From NCBI GenBank assembly GCA_963704355.1, contig OY969891.1, forward strand, positions 4,982,667 through 5,046,666: 64,000 nucleotides of DNA. The letters are read 5' to 3'. The notes under the pieces are model-generated. The model was not told where the DNA came from. It did not search any database and was given only the letters and a program-made list of their open reading frames with translations. Position numbers and translations under genes: made by a program. This document shows positions 52,553 to 61,111 of this stretch, in pieces; the first letter of the stretch is position 1, and each line of letters begins with the position of its first letter. Source of the stretch: Bog-473 sp963704355 (lineage in GTDB: Bacteria; Actinomycetota; Acidimicrobiia; Acidimicrobiales; RAAP-2).

Positions 52553-54007
52553 CTACTCCTCGCGGTCGCCCCCGAGACGGCCGAACTCGATTGCCGAGCG
52601 AACCGGTTCGGGCGTGGTATTCCTCAGCTCACTATCAGGTTCCGACCCCAGCGCGTCATTGACGGTGGAGAACGCCAGCCGGAGAGCCACGAACGCGGTG
52701 AGAGCGAATATCTGCGGATCATCGAAGCCGACGTCGCGCAGCGACTGAACATCTTCGGCCGAGATGGAGTTCGGGCTCGTTGCCACCAGTCGAGCCCACC
52801 GGGCCAACGCCTGGCCCGTATCGTCCAGACCCTCGGTGCCGCCCCGGATGACTGCGGCGGCGATCTCGGGAGTCGTTGCCTCCGAGAGTCTTTTGCCCCA
52901 CGCCATTGAACAGTACGAGTCGCCCAGAGCGGACGCAGCAGCCGTCACGAGCACCGCACGGTGGGTCGAGGAGAGGGATGCGGCGCGGGTCGTCTCCCCC
53001 ATGAGGTCAGAGAGGCCGTTCAGGGCTGATGGCAGATGCGCCCAAAGGTGCGACACGTTCGTCACGTAGCCAGTGCCTTGGAGGTCCTCGTCGAAGAGCC
53101 GCTGGGCCGCAGGTGAGTGCGGCGGGGCGCTGAGGAAGCCCGAACGGGACTGCACTGCGTCGGGAGTCGCACCGCCCCGGCTACGGAGCTCGGCCCGAAG
53201 CGGCTTCGCGGCGAGGAGCCCGACGAGCGCGATCGGGGCACGAAGGGGGAGCCCCTCGCGGATCTGCTGTCGCCCCAATTCCCTCGCCGAGTTGAAGAAC
53301 GACTCTTCGCCGACTGCCTGGATCGCTTCGAATGCCGGACCTGTGGAAGCAAGGGCGCGGGCGTAGGCATCCGGATCGGCAAATTCGAAGACGAACGGGA
53401 CGTCGACCCGTTCGAGCTCTATGAAGCCCGCCTCCGAAAGGAACGCTTCGCCGACACCTGGTCTGCCGAGCGCGACCATGGCCGCCTGGTTCTGAACCTT
53501 TGCCTCGGCCGCCAGAGTGAACGGCGCGAATGCCCACGCGCCGCGTGACGCCTTGATGTGCCCCCAGACCGTGAGCCCGATGCGCCCCCCGGGGACGAGG
53601 ACACGGTACGCCTCAGCGACAGCCTTCGGAGTCGTGCCCCAGATACCGCGGAAGGAGGTGACGATATCGAAGGAAGCGTCGTCCCACGGCAGCGCGTTCA
53701 TGTCGCCGACCCGCAAGTCAGCCTCGGGGCTCCGGTCCTGGGCGACGGCAATGAGGCGCGGCGACGCATCGATGCCAGCGCAGCTTGCACCTCGCAACGC
53801 CGCGAGTTCGAGGGCAAGGCCCGCTCCGCAGGCGAGGTCGAGAAGCCGGTCACCTGCCCCGACACCTAAGCGGTGGTGCATGGTGACGTATTCACGAGTG
53901 TTTGTCGGTTCGCTGAGAGTGGCGAACTCCACGGCCTTCCGACCCCAGCCTTCATCGACGACTCGCCATTGCTCCTCGTCCCGGGAGGCGTTCGTCGGAT
54001 TCGTCAC
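52553..54007 (-). CDS. SAM methyltransferase fused to AhpD/carboxymuconolactone-decarboxylase-like domain
   Basis: 484 residues from a GTG at 54007 that overlaps the P450 stop (GTGA). Residues 1-280 are a class I methyltransferase: LLDLACGAGLALELAALRGA (SAM loop), DASFDIVTSF and VLVPGGRIGLTVWG. From about 295 a second domain begins (APPHSPAAQRLFDEDLQGTG) with the helix RAVLVTAAASALGDSYCSMAWGKRL. AhpD uses C-x2-C at this site; here only one Cys remains (YCSMAW), so peroxidase chemistry is doubtful. I know no standard family with this pairing. Coupled to a P450, it may tailor a small molecule. Confidence 0.82.
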   Translation of the reverse strand: MTNPTNASRDEEQWRVVDEGWGRKAVEFATLSEPTNTREYVTMHHRLGVGAGDRLLDLACGAGLALELAALRGASCAGIDASPRLIAVAQDRSPEADLRVGDMNALPWDDASFDIVTSFRGIWGTTPKAVAEAYRVLVPGGRIGLTVWGHIKASRGAWAFAPFTLAAEAKVQNQAAMVALGRPGVGEAFLSEAGFIELERVDVPFVFEFADPDAYARALASTGPAFEAIQAVGEESFFNSARELGRQQIREGLPLRAPIALVGLLAAKPLRAELRSRGGATPDAVQSRSGFLSAPPHSPAAQRLFDEDLQGTGYVTNVSHLWAHLPSALNGLSDLMGETTRAASLSSTHRAVLVTAAASALGDSYCSMAWGKRLSEATTPEIAAAVIRGGTEGLDDTGQALARWARLVATSPNSISAEDVQSLRDVGFDDPQIFALTAFVALRLAFSTVNDALGSEPDSELRNTTPEPVRSAIEFGRLGGDREE

Positions 54008-55284
54008 GGTCGAGACGCCGCCTGGTGCGACCGGGCCGGGTCGGTCCGAGGAAGGCCGGGACCGGGGATGACCGGCAGTTCGGAAAGCCCTCGCAGCACG
54101 AGACCGTCACCATGGCTCCAGTGCAGATCCTCCGAAGGAACGGCCAGGGTGAGCTCTGGAAAACGTCGCAACAACGTGCCGAGAGCGAGACAACCCTCCA
54201 TGCGCGCCAGAGGGGCGCCAAGGCAATGATGGATGCCGTACCCGAACGCCAAATGACGGGTTGGGGCACGGTCTACGTCGAGGGACTCCGGTTTCGCATA
54301 CCTGCCATGGTCGTGGTTCGCAGCCGCCAAGCAGATGATGACTTGTGCCCCCTCCGGGATCGTCGCGTCGCCAAGGGTGAGCGTCTCGGACGCATAGCGA
54401 AAGGTCGAATGGGGAACCGGCGCGTCATACCGGAGGAATTCTTCGACCGCAGCTGGAATCGCATCGGGTTCGCTTCGGAGCTTCGAGAGCTGCTCTGGGT
54501 TGCGGAGGAGCGCGACAACGCTGTTGCCGATGAGGCTGGCGGTGGTGTCGTGGCCGGCGACCATCAACTGGAAGATGGTCGAGAGCAGTTCCCTGCTGTC
54601 GAGGCTGTCATTGCCGTCTCGGGCTCTGATGAGCGCACTGACGAGATCGTCGCCGGGAGAGGTCTCCTTGCCAGCGACCAAGTCTTGGAGCATCGCCACG
54701 ACCGCATCCGAGGCGGCCTTTGCCTCGGCGTACTCGGAAGCAGTCGAGGTCGGCACGAGCAGCTTGGTGAACTCTTGGCCAAGCCGAGCCCTGTCCGCAT
54801 GGGGCACGCCGAGAAGTTCGCAGATGACCGTGAACGGCAGGGGGAACGCAAAAGCTGAAACAAGATCGACACTGCTGTCAGGCCTGCTCTTTGCGATCGC
54901 ATCGAGGAGATCGTCGGTGATGGTCTGTACCCGTGGGCGCAAGGCCTCGACGCGTCTCGGGGTGAAGGCACTAGAGACGAGTCTGCGAAGCCGAGTGTGG
55001 TCGGGCGGGTCCACGGTGAGCATGTGCCGGGCGAAATCCGGTCCCGGCAGCCCCTCGGCAACGACTTCCGAACTCTTTGCCAAGGCAGCGTCCATGTCCT
55101 TGGAAAGGCGCAAGTCGTTGAGCGCGGCCATGGCCTCTTCGAATCGGACGACGAGCCATGCATCGTGACCATCGGACAAGGTCACAGGATGCACCGCGCC
55201 AAGCTTGCGGGCCTCCGCGAAGAGTGGGAACGGGCCGTCGAGGTCAAACGACCCCCACGAAGCGAATGCCTCGATCATCGTCAC
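54004..55284 (-). CDS. Cytochrome P450 (CYP107/105-like bacterial type)
   Basis: 426 residues from a GTG at 55284 (an ATG two codons in is also possible). All P450 marks are canonical: I-helix MVAGHDTTASLIG (243-248), ExxR as EEFLR (Glu282/Arg285), heme motif AFGYGIHHCLGAPLARMEG (Cys354). Such enzymes are common tailoring or catabolic oxygenases; redox partners are not nearby. First gene of the leftward group. Confidence 0.93.
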   Translation of the reverse strand: MTMIEAFASWGSFDLDGPFPLFAEARKLGAVHPVTLSDGHDAWLVVRFEEAMAALNDLRLSKDMDAALAKSSEVVAEGLPGPDFARHMLTVDPPDHTRLRRLVSSAFTPRRVEALRPRVQTITDDLLDAIAKSRPDSSVDLVSAFAFPLPFTVICELLGVPHADRARLGQEFTKLLVPTSTASEYAEAKAASDAVVAMLQDLVAGKETSPGDDLVSALIRARDGNDSLDSRELLSTIFQLMVAGHDTTASLIGNSVVALLRNPEQLSKLRSEPDAIPAAVEEFLRYDAPVPHSTFRYASETLTLGDATIPEGAQVIICLAAANHDHGRYAKPESLDVDRAPTRHLAFGYGIHHCLGAPLARMEGCLALGTLLRRFPELTLAVPSEDLHWSHGDGLVLRGLSELPVIPGPGLPRTDPARSHQAASRP

Positions 55285-55638
55285 CTCTCACCTCTCGGTG
55301 GAGCAGTCTAGCGACGGTGCCCCGTTCCTTTCCCTGCCGACGCCATCGGGTCTGCAACCTCACGCCGAACGACTCGGAGCACCAACGGTGACCCGACTCA
55401 GTCCAAGGAGGTCCGGGTCTGTCTCACCGCTGCCGGCGAGAGTGGTCCGCCACCATGTCTCCCTCGTCGCGAAGCTGCGGATAGAACCGGTCGAGCTGGT
55501 TACTTCGTAGTTCGCCAGCGAGGCCTGTCCGGTGGTCTGGCCACTCCGTCGCTCACGCTGGGTCGTCGGTGAGGCCACGAACAGCATTCAGTCCGCATGT
55601 TTCAGTATCAAGACGTGATCCCGATTGAACCCCGGGAG
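55285..55638. other. Gap upstream of the P450 gene without a supported gene
   Basis: 354 bases. Short open frames on both strands have no family resemblance and no ribosome site. It should contain the promoter of the leftward P450 group; I see no clear box or repeat. Confidence 0.4.
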
Positions 55639-55974
55639 TTAGCCCCAGAAGATGCAGGTGGGGTCTTTCTCGATCTCGCCGAGGAGCTCCTCAACCGTTC
55701 CCGGATCGATGAGGTCGTAAAGGTGCCAGCGGCTATTGCGGTCCGCCCAAAACAGGGTCCACCATGCGGCTGCAGGGTCGTAGCGGAGTTGACCGATAGG
55801 ACGTCGAGACCAGTCCGTGCCCTGGTTATCCCAAGGCGGACGACATTCGAAGATGGTGACCGATTTGCCCCGCACCCCGACCTCAACCCGCACCTCGCTA
55901 CGGAACTCCCGCGGTGTCTTCTCCTCGCAGTACTTCCGGATCTTGAGCAGATCGAGGTCGGGTACGGCGCCCAT
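55639..55974 (-). CDS. DUF3024 protein
   Basis: 111 residues from an ATG at 55974; ATG 55986 and a GTG at 56025 are longer alternatives. Family signature RRPIGQLRYDPAAAWWTLFW followed by DRNSRWHLYDL and the ending EIEKDPTCIFWG. Function unknown; widespread in actinobacteria. It lies just outside the proposed element, 55 bases upstream of tRNA-Lys on the opposite strand. Confidence 0.85.
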   Translation of the reverse strand: MGAVPDLDLLKIRKYCEEKTPREFRSEVRVEVGVRGKSVTIFECRPPWDNQGTDWSRRPIGQLRYDPAAAWWTLFWADRNSRWHLYDLIDPGTVEELLGEIEKDPTCIFWG

Positions 55975-56029
55975 CGCCGCCACCATAGATTGTCCCCACG
56001 CGTTTTCTCGTCCGTTATCTTGCACGTGC

Positions 56030-56105
56030 GGGCCGCTAGCTCATCCGGAAGAGCAGGGGACTTTTAATCCCAAGGTGCCGGGATCGAGACCCGGGCGGCC
56101 CACCA
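56030..56105 (+). tRNA. tRNA-Lys (anticodon TTT)
   Basis: Acceptor stem GGGCCGC (56030-56036) pairs with GCGGCCC (56095-56101), discriminator A, then encoded CCA (56103-56105). The D-arm is TAGCTC..GAGC; the anticodon loop CTTTTAA gives TTT; the T-stem is CCGGG/CCCGG with loop ATCGAGA, which has A at the usual T54 position. The lowest anticodon-stem pair is a G-A mismatch. The 3' half is a typical attachment site for the integrase that follows. Confidence 0.92.
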
Positions 56106-56153
56106 GGTCAGAGGGCATAAATGCTTCTGGCACAACCTCTCGGTAGGGTCTAT

Positions 56154-56180
56154 CCCAACAGTTTTCCCAACAATCGGGAA
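56154..56180. promoter_or_regulatory. Repeats before the integrase: candidate arm-type sites
   Basis: CCCAACA occurs twice (56154-56160, 56166-56172), 12 bases apart, and TTCCC..GGGAA (56164-56168, 56176-56180) forms a small inverted repeat. Such repeats between tRNA and int often bind integrase or Xis. A GGAGG ribosome site follows before the ATG. Confidence 0.35.
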
Positions 56181-56197
56181 CGGTTTGGAGGATCGGA

Positions 56198-57403
56198 ATG
56201 CCAGGAAGCATGCGAGAGCGTCAGCCAGGCGTTTGGGAGCTTCGTGTGTTCCTTGGACGCGACGCCGCCGGCAAAACCAGACACCGCGGTGTGACCTTCC
56301 GAGGCGGCAAGCGAGCCGCCGGCCGGGAATTGTCGCGATTGGTGATGGAAGCGGAGAACGGGCCGGTTCTTCCTACTCCTCCTCCGATCGACGAACCCCT
56401 GCGATGGGGCGACCAGACGACGATCAATGAGGCGATTGCGGGTTGGAAAGAGAACGGATGGGAGGATCTCTCGCCGTCCACAGTTCGGCGCTACGAAAAC
56501 ATGTGGATGAAACATGTGCACGGATCGATCGGCATGGAGAGGCTTGCAACGCTTAGCCCGTACGACGTCGAGAAGTATTTTCGGCGCCTGAAGGCCGGTG
56601 GTCTAGCCGAAGCGACCGTTCGTCAAATCCGGGCGCTGATGCATCGGGCGTGCCGGTTGGCTCGAAAGTGGAGTGGCGGCGTGCTGCCCAATCCGATCGC
56701 CGACACCGAGTTGCCCGCCTGGGCTCTCGATGAGCAGGGCGAAGTTCGGGCGCCTACCCTCGAGGAAGTACGTTCCTTGATTGCTGCTGCCCAAAAAGCC
56801 GACGCGAGTTTCGCCGCTGTTCTGCGGGTAGTCGCCGCCACCGGGATGCGGCGTGGTGAAGTGTGTGCGTTGCGGTGGCGAGATGTGGACTTCGATCACG
56901 GTGTCGTGAGGGTAAATGAGAGTGTGGTCGCCGCCATAGGCGGGGCGATCGTCAAAGCACCGAAGACGCGGGCGAGTATCCGCACGGTGGCCATCGATTC
57001 CGACACACTGTCCGTGCTCGGAGTCGTCAGGTGGGAGCAGATAGTGCTCGCCGAGGCGTGCGGGTTGAAGCTTGCTCCGGAGGCATTCCTCTTTTCGAAC
57101 GAGCCTGGAGCGATGACCCCTCCCCACCCCGATGCCCTGAGTCACACCTTCGCCTCCATTCGTGCCAAGGCGAAGGTCGCTCCCGATATCCATATGCACT
57201 CCCTGCGCCATTTCCACGCCACCGCGCTGGATCCGGTGATCTCTGAGGCCCAGAAACAGGCGCGCCTCGGTTGGTCGACCGTGAAGATGGCTCGCCACTA
57301 CACAGATTCAGTGCCGGAAGAGGATCGCCGGGCCGCAGATCACGTTGGCAACCTGCTCTCGCCGTCTACCGATAAGCCCAGCGCCGGGGCGAAGGTCGGG
57401 TGA
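56198..57403 (+). CDS. int: Tyrosine-type site-specific integrase
   Basis: 401 residues. N-terminal AMPBD-like and SAM-like DNA-binding domains (residues 1-150; ERQPGVWELRVFLGRDAAGK, TTINEAIAGWKENG), catalytic domain from about 180. Active-site residues: Arg in TGMRRGEVCALRWRDVDF, HSLRHFHAT (His-x-x-Arg), GWSTVKM and the nucleophile in ARHYTDS. Recombines the element with the tRNA-Lys site. ATG at 56198 with TTTGGAGGA upstream. The last 64 bases overlap the convergent xis-like gene. Confidence 0.94.
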   Translation: MPGSMRERQPGVWELRVFLGRDAAGKTRHRGVTFRGGKRAAGRELSRLVMEAENGPVLPTPPPIDEPLRWGDQTTINEAIAGWKENGWEDLSPSTVRRYENMWMKHVHGSIGMERLATLSPYDVEKYFRRLKAGGLAEATVRQIRALMHRACRLARKWSGGVLPNPIADTELPAWALDEQGEVRAPTLEEVRSLIAAAQKADASFAAVLRVVAATGMRRGEVCALRWRDVDFDHGVVRVNESVVAAIGGAIVKAPKTRASIRTVAIDSDTLSVLGVVRWEQIVLAEACGLKLAPEAFLFSNEPGAMTPPHPDALSHTFASIRAKAKVAPDIHMHSLRHFHATALDPVISEAQKQARLGWSTVKMARHYTDSVPEEDRRAADHVGNLLSPSTDKPSAGAKVG

Positions 57404-57657
57404 GCGTCGGTCGCGCTACTCGATGAGGGGTCGTCCGGGGAAAGCTCTTCCGGGGGCGGCAGCGGTAATCCGGCTATCAAACGGTCGACCGATCTGCGCG
57501 GGATTCGTGTCCGTTGGCCGATTCGGAAAACGGGGAGAGGAAATGTGCCGGCCTTAATCGCTCTATAGAGCGTGGAGCGCGTCACGCCGAGAAGCACGGA
57601 TGCCTCTTCCACGCTCAAGAGGGATCGTGGAGATTTGTTGTTCGGATTGGTACCCAT
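57340..57657 (-). CDS. Excisionase-like HTH protein
   Basis: 105 residues from the ATG at 57657. MerR/excisionase-type HTH: SLLSVEEASVLLGVTRSTLY, RAIKAGTFPLPVFRIGQRTR, IPRRSVDRLIAGLP, as in the HTH_17 family. The C-terminal 35 residues are Pro/Ser-rich and overlap the 3' end of int, tail to tail. Probably the recombination directionality factor or an element regulator. Confidence 0.82.
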   Translation of the reverse strand: MGTNPNNKSPRSLLSVEEASVLLGVTRSTLYRAIKAGTFPLPVFRIGQRTRIPRRSVDRLIAGLPLPPPEELSPDDPSSSSATDAHPTFAPALGLSVDGESRLPT

Positions 57658-58033
57658 TGGGATTCACCTGTCTCGTCTCGTGCCAGGACGTGCGTCGTGG
57701 TCGCAGTTGATCCTCCGAATGGACGTCACCTTGAGCGTCATCTCCCGATCGGATGCGATGTCATCCCGGCGAAGTACCAGGTGCCGATGCCGTCACCTTC
57801 GTGGATCATTTCCGCGGCGCTCGTCACCCCCTACTCATTCAGAGAGTGTCCACTACGCCGTGTCCTGGCAGTGCAAAGATCCCGCCGCTGTAGCCAAATT
57901 GATAAATCTCCGAGCTGGCCACCGGACGCGCCAAGGGCGGCCGCAGAATCGGCAACTTGGCACCCACGTAGACGGCCTCGTCTACGTGGCCATTGCGAGT
58001 AGTTCAGAAGGCTCTCAACTACTCTGACTCACT
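57658..58033. other. Non-coding stretch with a perfect 11-bp hairpin
   Basis: 376 bases without a supported gene. It holds a perfect inverted repeat CCACGTAGACG (57964-57974) and CGTCTACGTGG (57979-57989) with a 4-base loop, about 45 bases before the next small gene. No U-run follows, so an operator or structured leader is as likely as a terminator. Confidence 0.6.
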
Positions 58034-58216
58034 GTGCAGACAGATCATCGCCCGAGTCTTATCAAACACACGGACGGACGATATGAAGTGCGGTGCCCAC
58101 AATGTGAGCGGCGCAGTGCGCAGACACAAGAGCCGCTTCCTATCGGCATCGGTATTCGAGTTGAGAACCGCTTTGAGGCAGAGGCGATTTTCCGTAACCA
58201 TGGCGGGCGCGCCTGA
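58034..58216 (+). CDS. Small CxxC protein, unknown function
   Basis: 60 residues from a GTG at 58034. A possible zinc pair YEVRCPQCERR is followed by PIGIGIRVENRFEAEAIFRNH. I recall similar small proteins in actinobacterial accessory regions but cannot name a family. No strong ribosome site, so expression is uncertain. Confidence 0.5.
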   Translation: MQTDHRPSLIKHTDGRYEVRCPQCERRSAQTQEPLPIGIGIRVENRFEAEAIFRNHGGRA

Positions 58217-58899
58217 CCATCCGCTGAATCGTCGTGAATAGCTGGAGGAATGGCTGCACGTAGTTCTAAATGTGAGAGGAATAACCGGTCTCCCTGTTAG
58301 GTGCCGAGCGGCCGAGAACGGAGAGCGATGCCTGGTCTCCACCTCAACGATCAACATCCGCCACTTATTGGTTTCAAACCACCAGTTGCGGGATCGCACC
58401 TCCGGGTGCGTCTCGGAGGTGCCGCTTCACTTCGGCACCGAACCCTGTTCCACCGCGTCTGATCTGTATCGCAGGGGAATCCCCGAGTCCCTGGGAGCCG
58501 GTCAGGGACGTCGGGATGCAGTCCCGTCGGCGAGCTGTGGACTTCCGCGAAGCGTAATCAGGTCGACGGCCGCAAATCTCCAACGGGCCGCGTCGTAGGG
58601 AGTCACGGGCGAACCTGCCAGCCGACTTCGGATCCGCGAGCGACAGGCGACAGCTTTCAGTCCAGACGGATATCGCTTCGTTGGCACGCCTCCTCGATTG
58701 AAACTCGGACGGAATACCACCCTTCCGACCAGGAGGGTCGCCGCTCTCTTTCGTGAGCTCGGACTGCGAAATCCGCCGCCGCTTGGATACGCACACGGTA
58801 TGCAGCACACCGTGTGCAATTTTGCTACAGTGGACAGTGTGAGGCAGACGAAGCCGGGAGCCAGCTACCGCCCAGCACGTCACACAACAAGGAGGGGAT
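58217..58899. other. Long gap with an inverted repeat before the RHH gene
   Basis: 683 bases. Open frames on both strands look random. Near its end GCACACGG (58791-58798) and CCGTGTGC (58810-58817) form perfect 8-base arms around 11 bases, followed by TTGCTA and TACAGT-like boxes about 70 bases before the RHH start: a likely promoter with an autoregulatory operator. Confidence 0.55.
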
Positions 58900-59121
58900 A
58901 TGGCCAACACGACGGGGCGTCGGCCCGACGGTCGTGGAGCCGAGGGCGGGAACGGTTCAGACGTCGAGGGCGAGTCTTGGGAGCAACGTCACATCCGCGT
59001 GACGTTCTGGCTCGAGCGGGCATTGCGCGAGGAGGTCCGAGAAGCAGCCAAAGCGCGGGCGCTGAGCATTACGCAATTCATCGCCCAAGCTCTGCGTCGA
59101 GCAGTCGACGACCCGCCGTAG
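58900..59121 (+). CDS. Ribbon-helix-helix-type DNA-binding protein
   Basis: 73 residues with a very strong ribosome site AAGGAGGGG just before the ATG. The last 45 residues fit the RHH (CopG/Arc) fold: a strand HIRVTFWLER, helix LREEVREAAKARA, and helix SITQFIAQALRRAVDDPP. The first 25 residues are Gly/Asp-rich. Probably an element repressor binding the upstream inverted repeat. Confidence 0.78.
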   Translation: MANTTGRRPDGRGAEGGNGSDVEGESWEQRHIRVTFWLERALREEVREAAKARALSITQFIAQALRRAVDDPP

Positions 59122-59541
59122 CACCTCTACCGGAAGTCGCCAGCCTGAGCGTGCCACTGCAAGCGCTTGTGCCTCTGGACCGTCACCCTGGGCCAGGGGC
59201 TGGAACATCCGAGCAGAGCAGCTCGGCGACACCTACAGATGGTCCACTCGCTCAGAATGACGCTCTGAACTGGGAAGGTGACACTCAACGCAACGTCACC
59301 TTCCCCGTGCCGTTCCCGCCGGTCTCGTCATGGATCAGAGGGACGGTTCTGGCGTTTGCACCGCCCTCCAGCGGTGTAATGAGCAAGGCAACTCTTGGTC
59401 CTCCTTGCTTGTCACTTGCACAGGGTGACGTCGCAGGTGACGTCCGTCAGGCAACGTCTCCCGGTGGATCGACCTGGATTGGTCGATCCGCACCCGATCA
59501 GGCGCTGACTGCGTGAGGCGGCAGAGAGGAGGAATAAGAGG
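59122..59541. other. Gap between RHH and Tad-like genes
   Basis: 420 bases with no supported gene; contains the terminator-like hairpin at 59272-59305 and, at 59422-59442, a repeated GGTGACGTC-type pair. Confidence 0.5.
59272..59305. terminator. 11-bp stem hairpin GGGAAGGTGAC/GTCACCTTCCC
   Basis: Perfect arms at 59272-59282 and 59295-59305 with a 12-base loop, 150 bases after the RHH gene. Strong stem without a clear U-run; a terminator is the best guess. Confidence 0.55.
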
Positions 59542-60180
59542 GTGACCTCATCGATGGGACCGTCCAGGGCGGCGTTGCGGATGTCGGTCTTCGCCTTGTC
59601 GGCTGCGGCCCTCGCCATCCTTTTCGCGAGCTGCTCCTCCAGTCCCACCACTCACGCTGAGACATCGACCTCAGTCAACAGCTCCACTGCGTCGACGAGC
59701 GCTACCACCGCAACCACGGGCAGTACGAGTCCAGCCAACGCAACAGAGACGGCGATCCTGAACGCGTGGCAATCCGCCCTGCAGGCGCTCTACACCTATC
59801 TGCAGCGGCCCTGGCAGCAAGATCGGGCTGACCTGGTTGGTGGTGAGACGAGTGCTGACCTCTGGCCCAACCTCGCCAACTATTTCACCAGCCCGGCGCT
59901 CCAGTCGGAAGACGAATTCCTCGTCGGGGTGAAGATGGGTCAACTGAACGGACCGACCACCTACAACCTTGGTCATCCGAGTGTCACTCTTACATCCCCG
60001 ACGTCTGCGATGGTCACGGGCTGCATCTACGACTCGGGCACGACATCGAGCTCGGGAAAGCCTGGTCCAGCAACGCTCGGCGGAGGCGCCGGCTACTCCC
60101 AGGGGACGTGGCAACTTCAGCTGATCGATGGCTCCTGGAAGATCGCCCGTTTTCGGACGTCCACGGTGGCGAAGTGCTGA
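59542..60180 (+). CDS. Putative lipoprotein, first gene of the Tad-like set
   Basis: 212 residues from a GTG at 59542, with GGAGG upstream. Signal sequence (MSVFALSAAALAILFASC) with lipobox FASC, then a Ser/Thr-rich linker of about 45 residues and a compact domain of about 130 residues containing ETAILNAWQSALQALYTYLQ and GTWQLQLIDGSWKIARFRTS. No named family. Placement suggests an exported accessory of the secretion apparatus. Confidence 0.8.
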   Translation: MTSSMGPSRAALRMSVFALSAAALAILFASCSSSPTTHAETSTSVNSSTASTSATTATTGSTSPANATETAILNAWQSALQALYTYLQRPWQQDRADLVGGETSADLWPNLANYFTSPALQSEDEFLVGVKMGQLNGPTTYNLGHPSVTLTSPTSAMVTGCIYDSGTTSSSGKPGPATLGGGAGYSQGTWQLQLIDGSWKIARFRTSTVAKC

Positions 60181-61097
60181 GTTGGTGGAAATTGACGGGC
60201 CTCGGGGTCATTGCCTTGTGCGCAATCACTTTGATCGTTCTTCCGACGCAGCACGCCGATGCAGCCGTCGGTGGAGGCGGTACCTGCACCGACTCGGGTC
60301 AGACCGTGGATTGCGGTAGTGGTGTCGCCGGTCAGACGGGTTCGAGCGGTGGAACGGGCGGTGATGCGACGCCGGTGAGCGACGGCGGTGGGAGCACCGC
60401 TCCGCAGTGCCCCGACTACGTTCCCTACTCGGTTGCCATTCCCGGTGGCGGCGATGGCGGTCCGCCCCCGGCCGGAGCAACCCAGCCTGGTGCTTGGTAC
60501 GTGAACCTCTGCGCCCAAGGTGGCGTCCAAGGCATGGCGACGGGAGTCGAGTGGTTTGCCACGGGAGCAGTGCCGAACATCCCGCCGCCCGATCCGGCCG
60601 TCGTTGGTGCGGAGGCGGCCAGTGAGCTTCGACTCTCCAGCCCGTCGCTCGTACTCAGCCCGTCGAATAACGGCTACGTAAACCTCGCCGAATGGCTGTG
60701 GATCGACGCGTCGATCTGGCACACCCTCAGCACCACCGCGCAGGCCTGTAATGCAGGGGGGTGCACGGCCGCGACGGCTACCGCCACCCCGGTGTACGTG
60801 ACCTGGAACACCGGCGACGGGTCGACGCTGACTTGTAATGGCCCCGGCATCGTGTACAACACCGCCCTTCCCGCTGACGCCCAGTCGAGCGCCTGCACGC
60901 ACACCTACACGGTGACCTCGGCAGGACAGCCCAGCCCTGACGGCAATCCCAACCACGCCGCCTTCGGGGTAACCGCCACAGTGACGTGGACCGTCGCGTG
61001 GACGGGTCCCGATGGCTCAGCCGGGCCGCTTCCCAGCCTGACCACCGAGGGCACGTCCTCCCTCAAGGTCGCCCAGATCGAATCCGTGAACGACTGA
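60174..61097 (+). CDS. Secreted protein with PKD-like C-terminal domain
   Basis: 307 residues from a GTG at 60174 that overlaps the previous stop by seven bases. Signal peptide (LTGLGVIALCAITLIVLP, cleavage near HADAA), a Gly/Ser/Pro-rich stretch, then a beta domain with WNTGDGSTLTCNGPGIVYNT and CTHTYTVTSAG, a PKD-like pattern common in proteins encoded beside actinobacterial Tad-type genes. Probably extracellular and surface-associated. Confidence 0.78.
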   Translation: MLSWWKLTGLGVIALCAITLIVLPTQHADAAVGGGGTCTDSGQTVDCGSGVAGQTGSSGGTGGDATPVSDGGGSTAPQCPDYVPYSVAIPGGGDGGPPPAGATQPGAWYVNLCAQGGVQGMATGVEWFATGAVPNIPPPDPAVVGAEAASELRLSSPSLVLSPSNNGYVNLAEWLWIDASIWHTLSTTAQACNAGGCTAATATATPVYVTWNTGDGSTLTCNGPGIVYNTALPADAQSSACTHTYTVTSAGQPSPDGNPNHAAFGVTATVTWTVAWTGPDGSAGPLPSLTTEGTSSLKVAQIESVND

Positions 61098-61111
61098 GAA
61101 CTGGAGGTCCG

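Noticed and set aside
58374..58910. 178-codon minus-strand open frame in the element's sparse region
   Set aside because: Random-looking composition, no ribosome site, and it overlaps the promoter and start of the RHH gene.
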